From NCBI GenBank assembly GCA_019321725.1, contig CM033107.1:13073445-13137444 (forward strand): DNA of 64,000 bases, given 5' to 3'. Origin of the DNA: Paulownia fortunei (taxonomy: Eukaryota; Streptophyta; Magnoliopsida; Lamiales; Paulowniaceae). Within the stretch, counting starts at the first letter, position 1, and each line of letters starts with the position of its first letter. The translations under genes were made by a program, and so were the position numbers. This document shows, in pieces, positions 10,754-23,315 of the stretch. The notes under the pieces were generated by a model. It searched no databases, was not told where the DNA came from, and saw nothing but the letters and a program-made list of their open reading frames with translations.

Positions 10754-11847
10754 TGTAGGAGAATGTAGTGTTGAAAAGAGATTTGGAACTATATTCGCAA
10801 TAAAGTGAGGTATGCACTAAGCAAATCTCCTTACGACAGATTTCGTACGCTACACTAGTGCTTAGAGGATCATGGGCGTCTGTCTCCCAAGATACAATAC
10901 TTTATCACAATTAATTAATATAGCACAATACTAATCTTATCAGGAAAATCAAAAAATCGATTGTATTCTTCTTCAAAGAGTAGTCAAGAGAATACTATAA
11001 TAATTGAAGATTATGTAGTAGGAGAAAGAAATACAAAGTCAACTAATTTGAATTAATTTTGGGGTAAATTGGATGAATGAGAGGAGGTCCTTTTATAAGC
11101 ATTCTAATGTATAATAACATGCAGCCATGCCCCTTGATCCAAATCGATCTGGAACACTAGATCGCATCTCTTGAGCTCTAGCCACGATCTAGTGGTTCTG
11201 ATCATATCTCTTTGTAAAGGTCCACAACCTTACCATGCCCCTCTATAAACAAATGGTTGTATCCACTCACTCGTGCTTAGTTAGTGATTAAGACCAATCA
11301 CGACCCTAAGATTATGCCTTGTCAACAACTATATGTACGGTTATGTCCACTCGGCACTTAACCACCTAATGTCATGCCACATGGGTACCACTTGGACGAA
11401 TCCATCTTGCCATTGCCATGTTAGGCTACTTGCCACATCATCAAGCAATTGAACCGAATCCCAATTCTATTTCTAAAAAATTTTAGGCTCCTCAGCTCCT
11501 CGAGATAATGCTTACGTGTGAAGTGCAAAGTGCAAAAGGTATCTCTAAAGCCCCCAATGCGACCTTTGCAATGTGTGAACGCTCATGTAGGTATGAGCTT
11601 GGATGGTACTTCGCACTACCCTCGTACCTCCTTGAGCTAGCTAAAGCTTTCACAAAGCCCATAGGGATACACCATAAGGAGAGCTAAATTTTTACTCTCC
11701 TCTTAAAGTGAAATTCTATATATACAAGATAAACTTGCTTTATTTTCCCATTATAGAATCAATTCCCCAAAGGACACTCATTTAAAGCTCGGAGATTTAT
11801 TCATCTACCCACAAACTCTCAATGTGGGATACCCTATTATTCCAACA
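10754..11847 (-). mobile_element. 3' LTR of Copia-B element 1
   Basis: The left edge TGTAGGAG matches the 5' LTR at 16312. The right edge ...TTCCAACA is followed by a polypurine tract. Length is 1094 bp. It aligns along its length with 16312-17060 plus 34429-34719 and with 41393-42536. The minus-strand order LTR, PPT, RNase H confirms it as the 3' LTR. Confidence 0.85.
11089..11097 (-). promoter_or_regulatory. TATA box in the Copia-B LTR
   Basis: TATAAAAGG on the minus strand. The matching site in the 5' LTR (about 16617-16629) has lost it (ctttttgtagg), which would silence the 5' promoter. Confidence 0.5.
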
Positions 11848-11864
11848 ATCCCCTATATGAATGG
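11848..11864 (-). other. Polypurine tract of Copia-B element 1
   Basis: On the minus strand the sequence ends ATAGGGGAT directly before the LTR's TGTTGGAA. This is the second-strand primer site. Confidence 0.6.
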
Positions 11865-12429
11865 AAAAAGCTGACATGAAATAAGAAAAATAAAGAAACA
11901 TATTATTTGAAAGATAGTGGATCAGGATAGGTAGGTTTTGATTTGAACCTTCCCTAGTAAAGCCTATCAAACTCATTTGGCAAATCAACAAACTCTAAGT
12001 TCTGAATTGTTAGTTGTTATTCAAGCCCAGTCAAGATTCCTCACACTGAGTCTCATATCAAGTTTGGTTCACTATTGTGTTCACTATTTTGGCCATGAAT
12101 TCTCTTTGGTTCAATAAGTGTTTTAGAGAATTCACCTATCAAAATTCTTGTAGAACCGGCCATGTTCACACTCGTATAGATGAAGTCTTATAAAGAGTAT
12201 CCTACTATACTCCACTTGTACTTTTACAAGAAGTAGGTATCATTAAAAACAAAGCTTATCCTTAACCATTTTATAGGTAGCACTTCTTTGCATTGTAGAA
12301 ATGGAAAGGAATCAAATTCCTAAGTACTTTCAGTTGAGTCATTCATAACTTAGTTTTTCTATTGAACATAATCAATGGGATCTCTATCACTAGATTAGGT
12401 TCCTATTAAGATGACTTATTCATTCTTTA
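11865..12429 (-). other. Copia-B 3' untranslated region
   Basis: Sequence between the end of RNase H and the PPT. No frame or motif is seen. It is shared with 42554-43140 of the second Copia-B copy. Confidence 0.55.
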
Positions 12430-14760
12430 GACTTTAACCCAAATTCCTTAATGTGCAATCTATATGCTCTCTTGATAACTCCTTAGCAAATGGATCCTCT
12501 AGGTTATCATTTGATTTTACAAAATCAATTGATATAGTCCTAGTAGAGACCAAATGCCTAACAGTATTATATACAACCTTTTGTGCCATAGCTATAGCTG
12601 CTTGGCTATCTTAGTTAATGCATATTGATGGCATCGATTTTGGCCTTATTAGAACATCTTCTACGAAATGCCTTGATCATTCCGCTTTTTCTCCAACTTG
12701 ATCTAAAGCTATAAACTCAAATTTCATACTGGAATAAGCTATACATATTTGCTTAGAAGATTTCCACGATATAGCACCACTACAAAAAGTAAAACCATAG
12801 CCACTAGTTAACTTGGTTTCATAGTGTCCGAAATTAAATTCGCATCACTATATCCTTCTACGACTGGAGGATAATTTTCATGGTGTAATACGTCCTCATT
12901 GGTTCTTTTTACGTATCCCAACACTCTGAGTAATGCACTCTAATAGTCATTACATATGTTACTTGTAAATCTACTTAGGTTACTTACAATGTAAGCTATG
13001 TCTGACCTTGTACAATTCATTAAGTGCATTAGACTTGAATGATTTGGGAATATTCTAACTATTGTTAGCTATTTCCAGTATTCTTGTAAAGAATAACTTG
13101 TGCGAGAAATAGATTATTTGCCTCCTTATACTATGGGATTTAATTCTTTCAACCACTTTATTTTTTATTAACATAATGTGTTTGAGATAATGGTATCCCA
13201 TTATGTGTTCTAGAGATCTTCACTTCCAAGATCATAATAGCTTCACCCATATCTTTTCGTATCAAAATTATTGGCATTCTTTTGATCTTATTGATGATGT
13301 CCATATTAGTTCCTAATATAAGCATGTCATCTACATAAAGACATACAATTACATATGTTGCTCCAAGTTTCTTGGAATAGGAACATGTATCACACTTATT
13401 TATGGTGAACTCATTTCTTTTCATGACACTTTCGAACTTCTCGTGCCATTGCTTAAGGCCTTTCTTCAAACCATAAGGAGATTTGATAAATCTATACATT
13501 TGTGTTCTTATCCTTTTACTTGAAGTCTTTAGGTTGCTCCATGTACATTTGTTTATCCATATCCCCATTCAAAAATGCAATTTTTACATTCATTTGATGT
13601 CTATGCAAATCATACAAGGATGCTATGGCTATTAAGATATGGATTGACGTAATCCTTGTTACCGATAAATAAGTGTTAAAATAGTTAATACCTTTCTTTT
13701 GATGATATCCCTTGACAATAAGGCTAGCCATAAATTTGTCAATTGATTCATTGGCCTTTAACTTCTTAAAAATCCATTACATCCAATTGGTTTGGTTCCC
13801 TTAGGAAGATCAACCAAATGCCAGGTATCATCACCCAAAATGGACTCTATTTCGCTTATCTATAGCTTCATACTAGAAATAAACCTTTAGGCTAGACATA
13901 GTCTCGTTAAAGGTTTGAGGTTCATTCTCAATCATGTATGCCATAAAACCTAGATTAAATGACTTAGCTACTTTGTCTGTTTTTATGTTCAAATTCTATG
14001 TCATTCTTAAAATACAGTTTCATGCGTCTTCTTTTGAGTATTCTCTTGAATATCTCTTTTAGATGGGAACACATCATCAAAAAATTCAGAATCTCTGGAT
14101 TTAATAATTATGTTCACATAAATGTCACTTATATTATATTTATGTACCAAAAGTCTGTATGCACTATTGTTCATTGTATATCTAATAAAAATACAATCAA
14201 CAGTTCTAGGACCTAAGTTGACCTTTTTGGGAATTGGTACAACTACTTTATCTAGACACCTCCATACTTTTAAATATTTGTAGGAAGACATTCTACCTTT
14301 CCACATTTCTTAAGGTATTGATTTAGTCTTATTATGAGGAACTTTATTTAAAATAAGTTAGCGATTAGCACAAATTCCCGCACAAATCCTAAGATAATCT
14401 AGAATTAATAAGCATGATATTAACTATGTCCTTAAGAGTTCTATACTTCATCTCAGCAATTCCATCATGTTGAGGTGTATATAAAGCTATAGTTTGGTGA
14501 ATAATACCAAACTTAGTACATAATTCATCAAATGATGATGAATCGTATTCTCCACCTCTATCAAATCTCAGTAACTTTATTGTACCACCAAGTTGATTTT
14601 CAACTTCATACTTATAAGTAACGAATGCGTCCAAAACCTCATCTTTACTACGTACTAAGTATGCATAACAATATCTAGTATGATCATTAATAAAGGTAAT
14701 AAAAACCTTAGCTTTGAACAAATTTTAGATCACATATATCACTATGCATCAAACTTAGTG
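12430..14760 (-). pseudogene. Copia-B pol: integrase, reverse transcriptase, RNase H
   Basis: The order on the minus strand is integrase then RT then RNase H, diagnostic of Ty1/copia. Integrase (14389-14721) has TFINDHTRYCYAYL, LLRFDRGGEYDSSSF and YTPQHDGIAEMKYR. Its C-terminal part (14007-14306) has RMSSYKYLKVWRCLDKV and VDCIFIRYTMNNSAYR. RT begins at 13516-13731, where the usual MDVKTAFLNGD reads MNVKIAFLNGD, a catalytic Asp to Asn change. It continues at 13158-13568 with YRFIKSPYGLKKGLKQW and the YVDDM active site. RNase H keeps RPDIAYIVSNLSRF and ends in a DPFAKELSRE version of the NLADPFTKGL tail (12481-12510). Many stops and shifts make it non-functional. LTRs of the same family flank it. 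Confidence 0.88.
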
Positions 14761-16221
14761 TTTACTACTGCTTTCAGTTGAACTAAAAGGTATCTTAGAA
14801 AACTTAGCTTCAACACAAATCTCTCATTTGTGTTAATCATCAGTATCAAGTTTAGGTATAAGGCTTAAACCTGCTAGCTTTCTAAGAGAAGCTCGGTTAA
14901 CTTGACATAATCTATTGTGCCACAAAAAATAAATACTCAAGCAAGTAAATAGAAGGTAAACTTTATTACTTTGAATAGTAAGAATTACATGTATTACATT
15001 CATTTTGAAAGGCTCTTTATCTACATATCCTTTTTCTATAAATTAACTTTTGTTCAATACAAATTTTTTGGACTCAAATACTAGCCAAAACCTACAATTG
15101 ACAAATAATGAACCAGATACTAAATTCTTTCAGATATCTAGAACATATAGTATATCAACTAGGGTTAGCTTCTTGCCTGATATCATCTTTAGTACCACTT
15201 TGCCAAATCTGACTATGTTGGAAGTTTATGAGTTACCCATGAATAGCTTTTTTCTATTAATCAAAATGTATGTGGAGAATATCTCCTTATCTGAGCAAAT
15301 ATGACATGTAGCTCCTATGTCAACCTACCATTCTCTCAAGTTATCCACCAAGTTGGCTTCAAACACAATGGCTAAGAGCATTAAGTCCAACATGTCTACT
15401 GGTACTATTTTCTCTTCAGTCATGTTAGCATGGTTCTGGTTGCCTTTCTTTGGAAGTTGGCAATTGTTTGCCTTATGGTTTAATTTGCCATAGTTGTAGC
15501 AATTGCCCTTTAATCACTTTTAATCCTTATCCTTGGATGAGCTAGGATGCTTCCTCTTCTTGCCCTTTTTGACATTGGAGTCCTTTACATATTGGTTTTT
15601 ACCTCAATTTGGCTAGTAGAAACTTTTTTTTCTGCAACCCTGTTGTATTCCTCAATTTGAATATGTACTATTAGATCCTCCATCATCATCTCCTTAAGTT
15701 TATGCTTGAGATAATTCTTGAAATCTTTCTACAGTAGATGCAGCTTCTCTATAAGAGCAACAATATGGAAAGATTCACTTAACACCATCCCCTCAACGAT
15801 AATATCATGAAGGATGATATGTGGCTCATGCACTTAGCTCATCACTATCTTGTAATCAACTATCTTGAAGTTTTTAAACTTACTGACTATGAATTTTTTC
15901 AAGGCCCGCATCCTCATTTTTGTATTTTTTTCAAGTGATTCCTATAGTACCTTTATCATTTTGACTGAACAATACACATTATATAATATGTTATCCAATC
16001 CATTGAGGAAGTAATTTTTATATAGGAAATTGCTATAACTCCATGCATTAAAGACGTTCTTTTCTAGGGATCTTTTTCTTTCTCTAGAATGATAGAGCAT
16101 ATTCTGTCAGGAACCTCACTAGGTTCATGGTGGTGAGATGGAACAACATATTTTTCTACCATCTCTTGAAATCAGCTATGGTAATTTTCTCCAATTTCTC
16201 ATGTTAAAAAGATGGAGGCAT
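14761..16221 (-). pseudogene. Copia-B gag, protease and gag-pre-integrase region
   Basis: The ATG at 16219-16221 opens MPPSF, followed at once by a stop and then HEKLEKITIADFKRW, a typical copia gag start. A zinc knuckle lies near 15451-15520 (CYNYGKLNHKANNC, with the second Cys and the Gly altered). The protease core VDIGATCHIC at 15295-15324 has Ile for Ser in the D-S/T-G triad. The downstream FMGNS, VVLKMISGKKLTLVDILYV and LVSGSL blocks belong to the linker before integrase. Many stops are present. The gag start lies 90 bp inside the 5' LTR, with no recognisable tRNA-Met primer site between them. Confidence 0.8.
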
Positions 16222-16311
16222 GGTGATCGGATTGGAGCTAATAGTTATCCATTCCCTACTCTAGTTAGCATAAAGTAGTAGCCACAGATCTATTTTAAGA
16301 TTGTAGGAGTA

Positions 16312-17060
16312 TATAGTGTTGAAAGAAGATATGGAATTATATCAAAATAAAATAACGTATGCATTAAGCAAATCTTCTTAAGATAAATTTTATCCCTTAC
16401 ACTAGTTCTTATAGGATCGTGGACATTTGTCTCACAAGAGAATTAATATAGCACAATATTAATCTTGTTGGGCAAACTAAAAACTTAATTATACTCCTCT
16501 TTAAAGATTAATCAAAAAAATACTATAATAGTCGAAGAATTATTTGTAGTAGAAAAAGATAAAAGATCAATTAATTCAAATTAATTTTGGGTTAAATTTG
16601 AATGAATGAGAGAGGGTCTTTTTGTAGGCGTTTTGGTGTCCAATCATGAGTAACCATGTCCATTTATCAAATCAATCTGAACCATTGGATCGTATCTCTT
16701 CAAATATGTTCGAGATCTAGAGATTCAAGAACGTATCTCTTTGTGAAGGTCTACAACCTTACCATGCACCTCTACCAACCATTCATGGGAATGTCCACTC
16801 ATCTGTGCCCTTCAGTGATTATGACCATTCACAGTCCTTCGCTCGCGCCTCGTTAGTACTCGTGTGTTCGGTCATGTCCACTTGGCACTAGCTGCTTGGT
16901 GTCACTCCATGTAGGTGTTGGTATGTCACTGCCATTTTGAGCTACCTACCAATTCACCAAGCCAGAGCCAAGCCACTAAACCCAATCTCGATTTTATTTC
17001 AAAATAATTTAGGCTCCTCAGCTCCTCGCGATGACGTGTACGTGAAAAATATACCTCTAA
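16312..17060 (-). mobile_element. 5' LTR of Copia-B element 1, left piece
   Basis: It starts TGTAGGAG like the 3' LTR and runs colinear with it until 'acctctaa', where Copia-A sequence begins. The missing remainder resumes at 34429. The last five bases, TCTAA, are the left target duplication of the inserted block. Confidence 0.85.
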
Positions 17061-19261
17061 TGTTAGGTTTGTGCGGCCCTGGAAATGTATACATGTTGGA
17101 ATTTAAAATTTTTCAAAAGCATAAGCATCAGATGCAATAAAACTAATTCGAGAACCATTTCACGATTACTCAGTTGTGCATGTTCTGATACTTGTACTAA
17201 AAGGGTTTCCAAAACCTTTATCTTGATTTACACTCATAGTAAGGTAGATGCAAGAAACGATTCAAATCATTTTCTTTCCACGAACTCCCTAGCGAATCTT
17301 GGATCCATTTACGAATTGCTTTCACAAATCATAATTCTAAACCTCTCGTATCGGAAATGGTTTGCTTAAAGTTCCAAGCATTACACCTCTAATCGTATCC
17401 ACATGTTGGAAATTTCTACACCAATTGAATCCATGCAAGTTAACTCAAGAATATGTGGAGTTCAAATCTTAATTCAACTAGTGAATAGAATAATTGTACC
17501 ATGATCAAAAAGTGAAATCTCAATGTGGAAGAAAAAAATAAAAGAAGAGAAGGAAGGTGGTTTTTTGTGTCATATTGCTGGCCAGTTTCTCTCTCCTAGA
17601 GAGCTCTCAAAATCGGCAATAAGAGGGAGGCCTTTTATAGGACTCCTCCAATACTAGTCCGACTAGATTTCCACATGCTTATTTCCTTATTTAATTACTT
17701 CTTTCCATCAAACTATAAGACAAGTTTAATTTTTGTAATTAAACTTCCTAATAGGCCTCCTATGAGTCCTTTAGCTTGATCTTGGACTTCAATTAAATTA
17801 ATTAAGTCCAATTAATTGATCTTCATCAATTAAATAAGCCCAACTTAACTAATTGATCCAATCAATTAATTAATTGGTTCCACTTGGACTTTCAAATCAT
17901 ATAAGAACCTATTAAATAATCTCATTATTTAATATGTCAAATTTAATTAATTGATCATATCAATTAATTAACTTGATTGCATATGGGGCTCCTAATCACA
18001 TTAGGTCCAATTAAATAACCAGATTATTTTATCGAATAAATTAACCCAAATCCTTAAATTAATTTATACCCTACTTAATTAATTGATCATGTCAATTAAT
18101 TAATTAGCTCCACATGGGCTCCCTAATCTTATTAGGTCTAATAAAATAATTATATTATTTAATTGGATTAATTAATTTAACTCCTTAAATCAATTTTGAG
18201 CCCCAAATTAATTAATCTCCATTAATTAATTTGATCTAACCCTTATAATATGTTCTAGTTAGAAGTGTACTCTTTCCAACTTAGTGTGTAACCCATTTGA
18301 TTCACTATAAGCTAGTCGTGGGCTCACAACTCTTATGACTTAGTTGAACAATTTAATTATTAGTCAAAAAATTCCAAGAACCCACTAGTCATGGGAAGCA
18401 CCTAGCAGTGCATCATGACTCCTAGTCTTAGGTGAAGATGCAAACCTATTCTAATTACGAATACCATGCAAGTATTGTCCTTCCGTCATCTAATCTCTCA
18501 ATTGAGCTTAGGACATGGATTATTAGTCGAAACCCCAATAACTCAATAACTATGTTTTCATTCTTAGTAGCTTAACTCGATGATGAACAATTAGAAAAAC
18601 TTACATTTAATTTCCATCCAACATTGGCTACGGATTTTAGAGTTAATGATAGTAGAACACATAGGAAATTCACATATTCACCTAGATAGGTGACGGATAC
18701 TTTATTGGCCACTCAATAATTTTCTTACATGAAAATGTTATATCTAATGTAAATCCCTTGTGATTGTCAAACAGTCAGCAAATACATCATGGTTCAACAT
18801 GTCAAGTACAAGATTACCATTGTGCCTCAAGTCTAATGACTAATTCTTGCACTATCATAATGAGAAAATTCTCATTCGACAATAGAATATTTCCAATTAG
18901 GAATTTCCAAGTGGGGTAGTTTAGTGTATTGTTCCCAAAGAAGCACCCACATACATACACTAATGTCATTCTCTTTCTCAACCTATATCATATGTGCAAG
19001 TCTCAGTGGGATCAATGATGTCCTAGATCATTGATCCTTGACTTGAAACCTTTTAAGACCATAGCCTTAGAGATATATTCTACGGTCGCCATCATATATG
19101 CTACCACGACCCATAGCTATGTGTAATCTAAGTACTTCATCTAATTCTTATGATGAATTTAAGATGTATATTGCTATTTTATTGATATTAATATGAATGA
19201 GAATGATTTACAAGCATATAAGGATAACCAAATCAATTGGCTTACCGGACACTACATTTAG
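17061..19261 (-). mobile_element. Outer 3' LTR of Copia-A
   Basis: It is homologous over its whole length to 32254-34428. Shared blocks include 'gcaagaaacgattcaaatc', the AATTAATT middle and the final 'caattggcttaccggacact'. The inner end (CATTTAGA) has drifted from CTCTAACA. A PPT-like TGGGAGATT adjoins it inside. Confidence 0.85.
17631..17639 (-). promoter_or_regulatory. TATA box in the Copia-A 3' LTR
   Basis: TATAAAAGG on the minus strand. The corresponding site in the 5' LTR near 32837 reads cttcttatag and is weakened. Confidence 0.5.
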
Positions 19262-19277
19262 AATCTCCCAATTGCCC
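19262..19277 (-). other. Polypurine tract of Copia-A
   Basis: The minus strand reads GGCAATTGGGAGATT directly before the LTR, the usual copia 'TGGGAGATT' form. Confidence 0.55.
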
Positions 19278-19279
19278 TA

Positions 19280-19975
19280 GAGATGATAGCCCTCATATTA
19301 AGGTCCTTCTTCTCCAAGATGTTGTTCAAATACTTATCTCAGGGTTAAATCAATGGGTTTGCTAAATTTTCTATCGAGGTAAATCTTTCCACATAGATAT
19401 TGCCTCTACCAATAATTTTCAGAATCATGGTATAGCTAATCTATTTCTGCTTGAATTATTTGATGAGACCTTGGCTTCTTTACTTGTGCAACAGCCCTAC
19501 TGTTATCGCAGTACTCCAGTACACAATCAACTATGGAGATAGATCTCAATCCCCAATTCCTAGCATGATTCTCCTAAATCCTTCTTGGGGAACTCTGTAC
19601 ATGACAAATCTCAGGTAACTATAATATTCCTACATCATCCTTACGAGTAGAACATCATCAACGTAAAACACAACAATCATTACCGTGCTCCCACTAACCC
19701 TCTTATACATGCTTGGTCATTCGCATTCCTAAGAAAATCAAACCAATTGAATTACTTAGAGAATCGAATGTTCCACATTCGAGAAATTTATTTTGAGTCC
19801 TTAATAGATTTCTAAAACTTGCAAACCTTTTGCTTGCTTTTGTTTGATATGAATATCTCAGGTTGCTTAACTTATATTCCACTCTCAATATCCTTATTGA
19901 AAAAGGCGGTCTTCACATCCCTTTACTAGATTTAGTAGTCGTAATACGTAGATATAGCCAACATGACTTGAATGG
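19280..19975 (-). pseudogene. Copia-A reverse transcriptase and RNase H remnant
   Basis: From the right edge on the minus strand I read IQVMLAISTYYDY, then RDVKTAFFNKDIE (catalytic Asp kept), a KVCK...KSI segment, then VVFYVDDVLLV near 19650-19680 (active-site YVDD). Degraded RNase H with HIERKYH/RGDV-like spacing follows, with an ENLADP-like tail near 19360. Stops and deletions are present, and a large part between RT and RNase H is missing. The N-terminal part of RT is lost at the border with the nested gypsy element (19976). Confidence 0.75.
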
Positions 19976-22900
19976 TGTAATACCCAATCCTCACACTACT
20001 CACTTGACCAATGTGATTCATGCATTACATGCTACTTATATGCTAATTTGCATTAACATTTACATGCCATCTTATATAGCATTCTTAATCATTGGACCTC
20101 TAATGCTATCACATGATATTAGTGATTGAGATCTTATAACCTAAGTAAGAAATTCAACATTTAGATAAGAGAAAGAATAGATTGGTCAATCTATTGGATA
20201 TTCATAGGTTATATGTTATAATTTTAGAAGTAATTAAAGGTATTACTAGTAAGCTAATATGTTTCAATTCAACTAGATCAAGGTGTTTTAAAGGTATACA
20301 TCCATAAACTAATAATACATAGGATATTAAACATGATGTAATTTGATTTAAGTGTCATATTTCAAGATCTATATGTGCATATGATTCTAGAAATGAAAAC
20401 TAGACAATCTATTTAAGAATTGGACGTTAATCGATTTAAAGATCAAATCAACGGTTAAGAAATTAGGGTAGAATTTATTATCAGATCGTACAAAAATTAA
20501 AATATATTGTAAATAAAGAAATAAATGCTGAGAAAAACCATATTAGAGTTGTGTAAGTTGTGTATAATATTATATTTAAACCACCATTTGACACCTCAAG
20601 CTTTGTTAACTCATGTTTTCTTATTAAGCTCAAGCTAACACCTCAAACCCTTCACCCTTAAGCCACGACCACACCCCCATTTCAACCATTTTTAGCTTCC
20701 AAACACACATCTTAAGGTATTCAAGTGCTCCAAATTGATTCCAAGTTGAAATAAAAGCAAGAAAAGCAAAGCAAAAGTGATTACCATCAAGTTTAACCTC
20801 AAAATCTGCATAGGTAACACTTATTTACGGCTTTGCCTTTGGTTTTCAGATTATTCTGAATGAGTTTATTGTTTATTAAGCTTTCAATATGTTGTATGAA
20901 AGTGTTAGGAAGTTTTTAGTTAGACTTTGATATACAAAGAAAGGGTTTTTGATGACAAACACTTAATAGGAAATACTTGTGGCAGAAACTGTCACCTTAC
21001 TGTTTTCTTGTGTTTTAGGCTTCAAATGTATATGGTATGCTGAATAAAACCTATAATTATTACCATTTCATGTACATATATGATTTAAGAGTATTGGAAT
21101 AAATTTGGATCGGTTAGAAATTGAAATAGAGCATGATATTGGAGAAACACTCAAACTGCCAAAGTAGCAAAATCTATTTTGGTGTGCTATGTAGGAGACT
21201 GAGTTAGGAGAGCTAAATCCATGCATTTTGGAAAGAATATGACCTGTTTGTCTGACTGATTGGATATACTTAAGGATGCCAAAACCATTAATGTCATGAA
21301 GTGCGCAAAATTGTCATAGTAGGAAAAATCTGTTTCAGTATGCTGTGGAGGGAGCTGAACTTGGAAAGCTATATCCGTGCATTTTAGCCAGTATATGACA
21401 TGGTTACATTATTTTTTATTTATCTAGGTGTGACAAAACTTTAGGAGTTAATGAATATGTCTATGGGTGTCAAAATCATCATGCAAATTAATGTGGCAGC
21501 AAGAAAATGTGAAGTTGTGAATCTGCCTCATTTGGTTCATTAACATGTTGCAGGATAGATGTGGTACATTTGATCCCTAAAATATAGGAAGATGTTATAA
21601 GATTTATAATACATCAATTAAGTGAAGTTAGTATACATTTCAGATATGGAACAAAGGTTCGTAAAATGTTGTATTTAGTTATAGTTTCTAAGTGGTAAGT
21701 TTGTTTAGTTAAATTGAGATTCAAGAACTTTATACTACATTAGGTATAATGAACTTGTTAATTGAGGATGGTGATTAATATCTTATATTTTACAAATTGT
21801 TTCACATCTAGGGTTGGGGAGTAATACTTAAAAAATCTAGAAGTAACATACAACCGATCAAAGGTAAGCAAAAATCTATTTGCAACTACAATACATAGGC
21901 ATAATATTTCTTGTCTTATTTATATTAAATGTGATCCTTGTATCTTGATGAGTGTCTTGATGAGTATTATAAATATCTTATAGTGCATACATTTCTTAGA
22001 TGATAGGACATGGGATCCGTTATATCATTGAACATGTCATTCATCAATATTTACATGTGTATGCATAACACATGCTCACAATTGAGGATTTGCATACATA
22101 ACATTATTTTCAGAAAGAAAATATTTTGGTTGGCCACTACTAGTGTACCGAAGCCTATGTAGCTTATTTATATGATATTTTGGGGCGCCACAAGTATTAC
22201 TTCTCGGAGGATCATAGGGGTGGATAGAGGGTGTGTCTCTGGTGGTCACGAGTGGGCGGACCAATTGACTGTGCCCTTATTGACGCCACTGGTGGGAAGA
22301 CTTCTGGACGATCACAAGGGAATATAAGGGGTGGACCTCTGGTGATCCCAAGAGATGGCCCCTGGACTATGTCAATCTGTTTATGGCTATGTGATTATTG
22401 ATATTTTTTAGAACTCTATCCGGTATATAGTAGGTGGGTCAAGGGCCCAATGATGGAAAATGACTTTGAATCAACTATTTTTAATACATGATTTTGTATT
22501 TTTGTCATGATCTCATAGAAATGCATTGCATATCTGTTCGATTATCTCTTCATCATGCATGATTTTCACTTATTGAGCATAAGCTCACGTAGTTCATGCA
22601 TTGTAGGTAAGCATGGTGATACCTGAGACTTTGAGGCTTACTAGGCTAGTTGTTGGAACTCCTAGAGGCTTCTAAGAATTAGTATACATGGATTATGACT
22701 TATTAGGTTGTGTTGTGGGCATATTCTAATTTTTGCAGTCATTATTATTGTGTAAATTATTGTCTATATATAAAGGGTTATAAGATGCAAAATGTTCTTA
22801 CTTTTTCCGAAAGTATAGGCTATTATTTTGGTTTTTGAGTCTATCATATTATAATTTTGGGATGCCGTGTCCTGTATAACTCTTGAAATTTTATAGTAAA

Positions 22901-23102
22901 TAAGTTTGAGAATAGTGTGACTGTAATGGGTGTTGTGTTTTTTAAATAAACGATGATTTTTCTATATATAGGGTTATATATAAGAAAATACTTTTACTTT
23001 TTCAAAGTGCTACAATTGACAAAAATTATATATATACACATGTGCTACCTTGTCAAAATTATTATTATATTAATATCCATATTTAGTGGTATGTGTGTTA
23101 CA
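19976..23102 (+). mobile_element. 5' LTR of the Tekay-like element
   Basis: It begins TGTAATACCC and ends GTGTTACA, with inverted TGTAA/TTACA ends, 3127 bp long. It matches the solo LTR at 57379-60438 along its length, including 'cacactactcacttg', 'gaaagaaaatattttggttg' and 'cattgtaggt' blocks. Short frames in it are not genes. Confidence 0.85.
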
Positions 23103-23105
23103 GAG

Positions 23106-23125
23106 TGGTATCAGAGTCCGATTTG
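23106..23125 (+). other. Primer-binding site, initiator tRNA-Met type
   Basis: TGGTATCAGAGTCCGATTTG starts three bases after the LTR. The first 12 bases match the usual plant iMet PBS. Confidence 0.8.
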
Positions 23126-23185
23126 TGGTTCTGTAGACTGTCCATGTACATGACCTTTGAAACTGGTAGAGCACAACCATGCAAG

Positions 23186-23315
23186 TAAGTTTTATTTGTT
23201 GTATAATTCATTTTGTATTTCATGAATAATATTTGCCATGTGTTTTAAGATAAGTTTTATTTGTTGTATAATTCATTTTGTATTTCATGAATAATATTTG
23301 CCATGTGTTTTAAGA
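23186..23315. repeat. Perfect two-copy 65-bp tandem duplication
   Basis: Units 23186-23250 and 23251-23315 are identical and begin taagttttatttgttgtata. The duplication lies just inside the PBS of the Tekay-like element, in the leader or early gag region. Identity in an otherwise decayed element indicates a recent event. Confidence 0.9.

Noticed and set aside
23106..23125. Possible tRNA-Met gene fragment
   Set aside because: The sequence is the complement of a tRNA 3' end directly after an LTR, which is a primer-binding site, and no cloverleaf is present.
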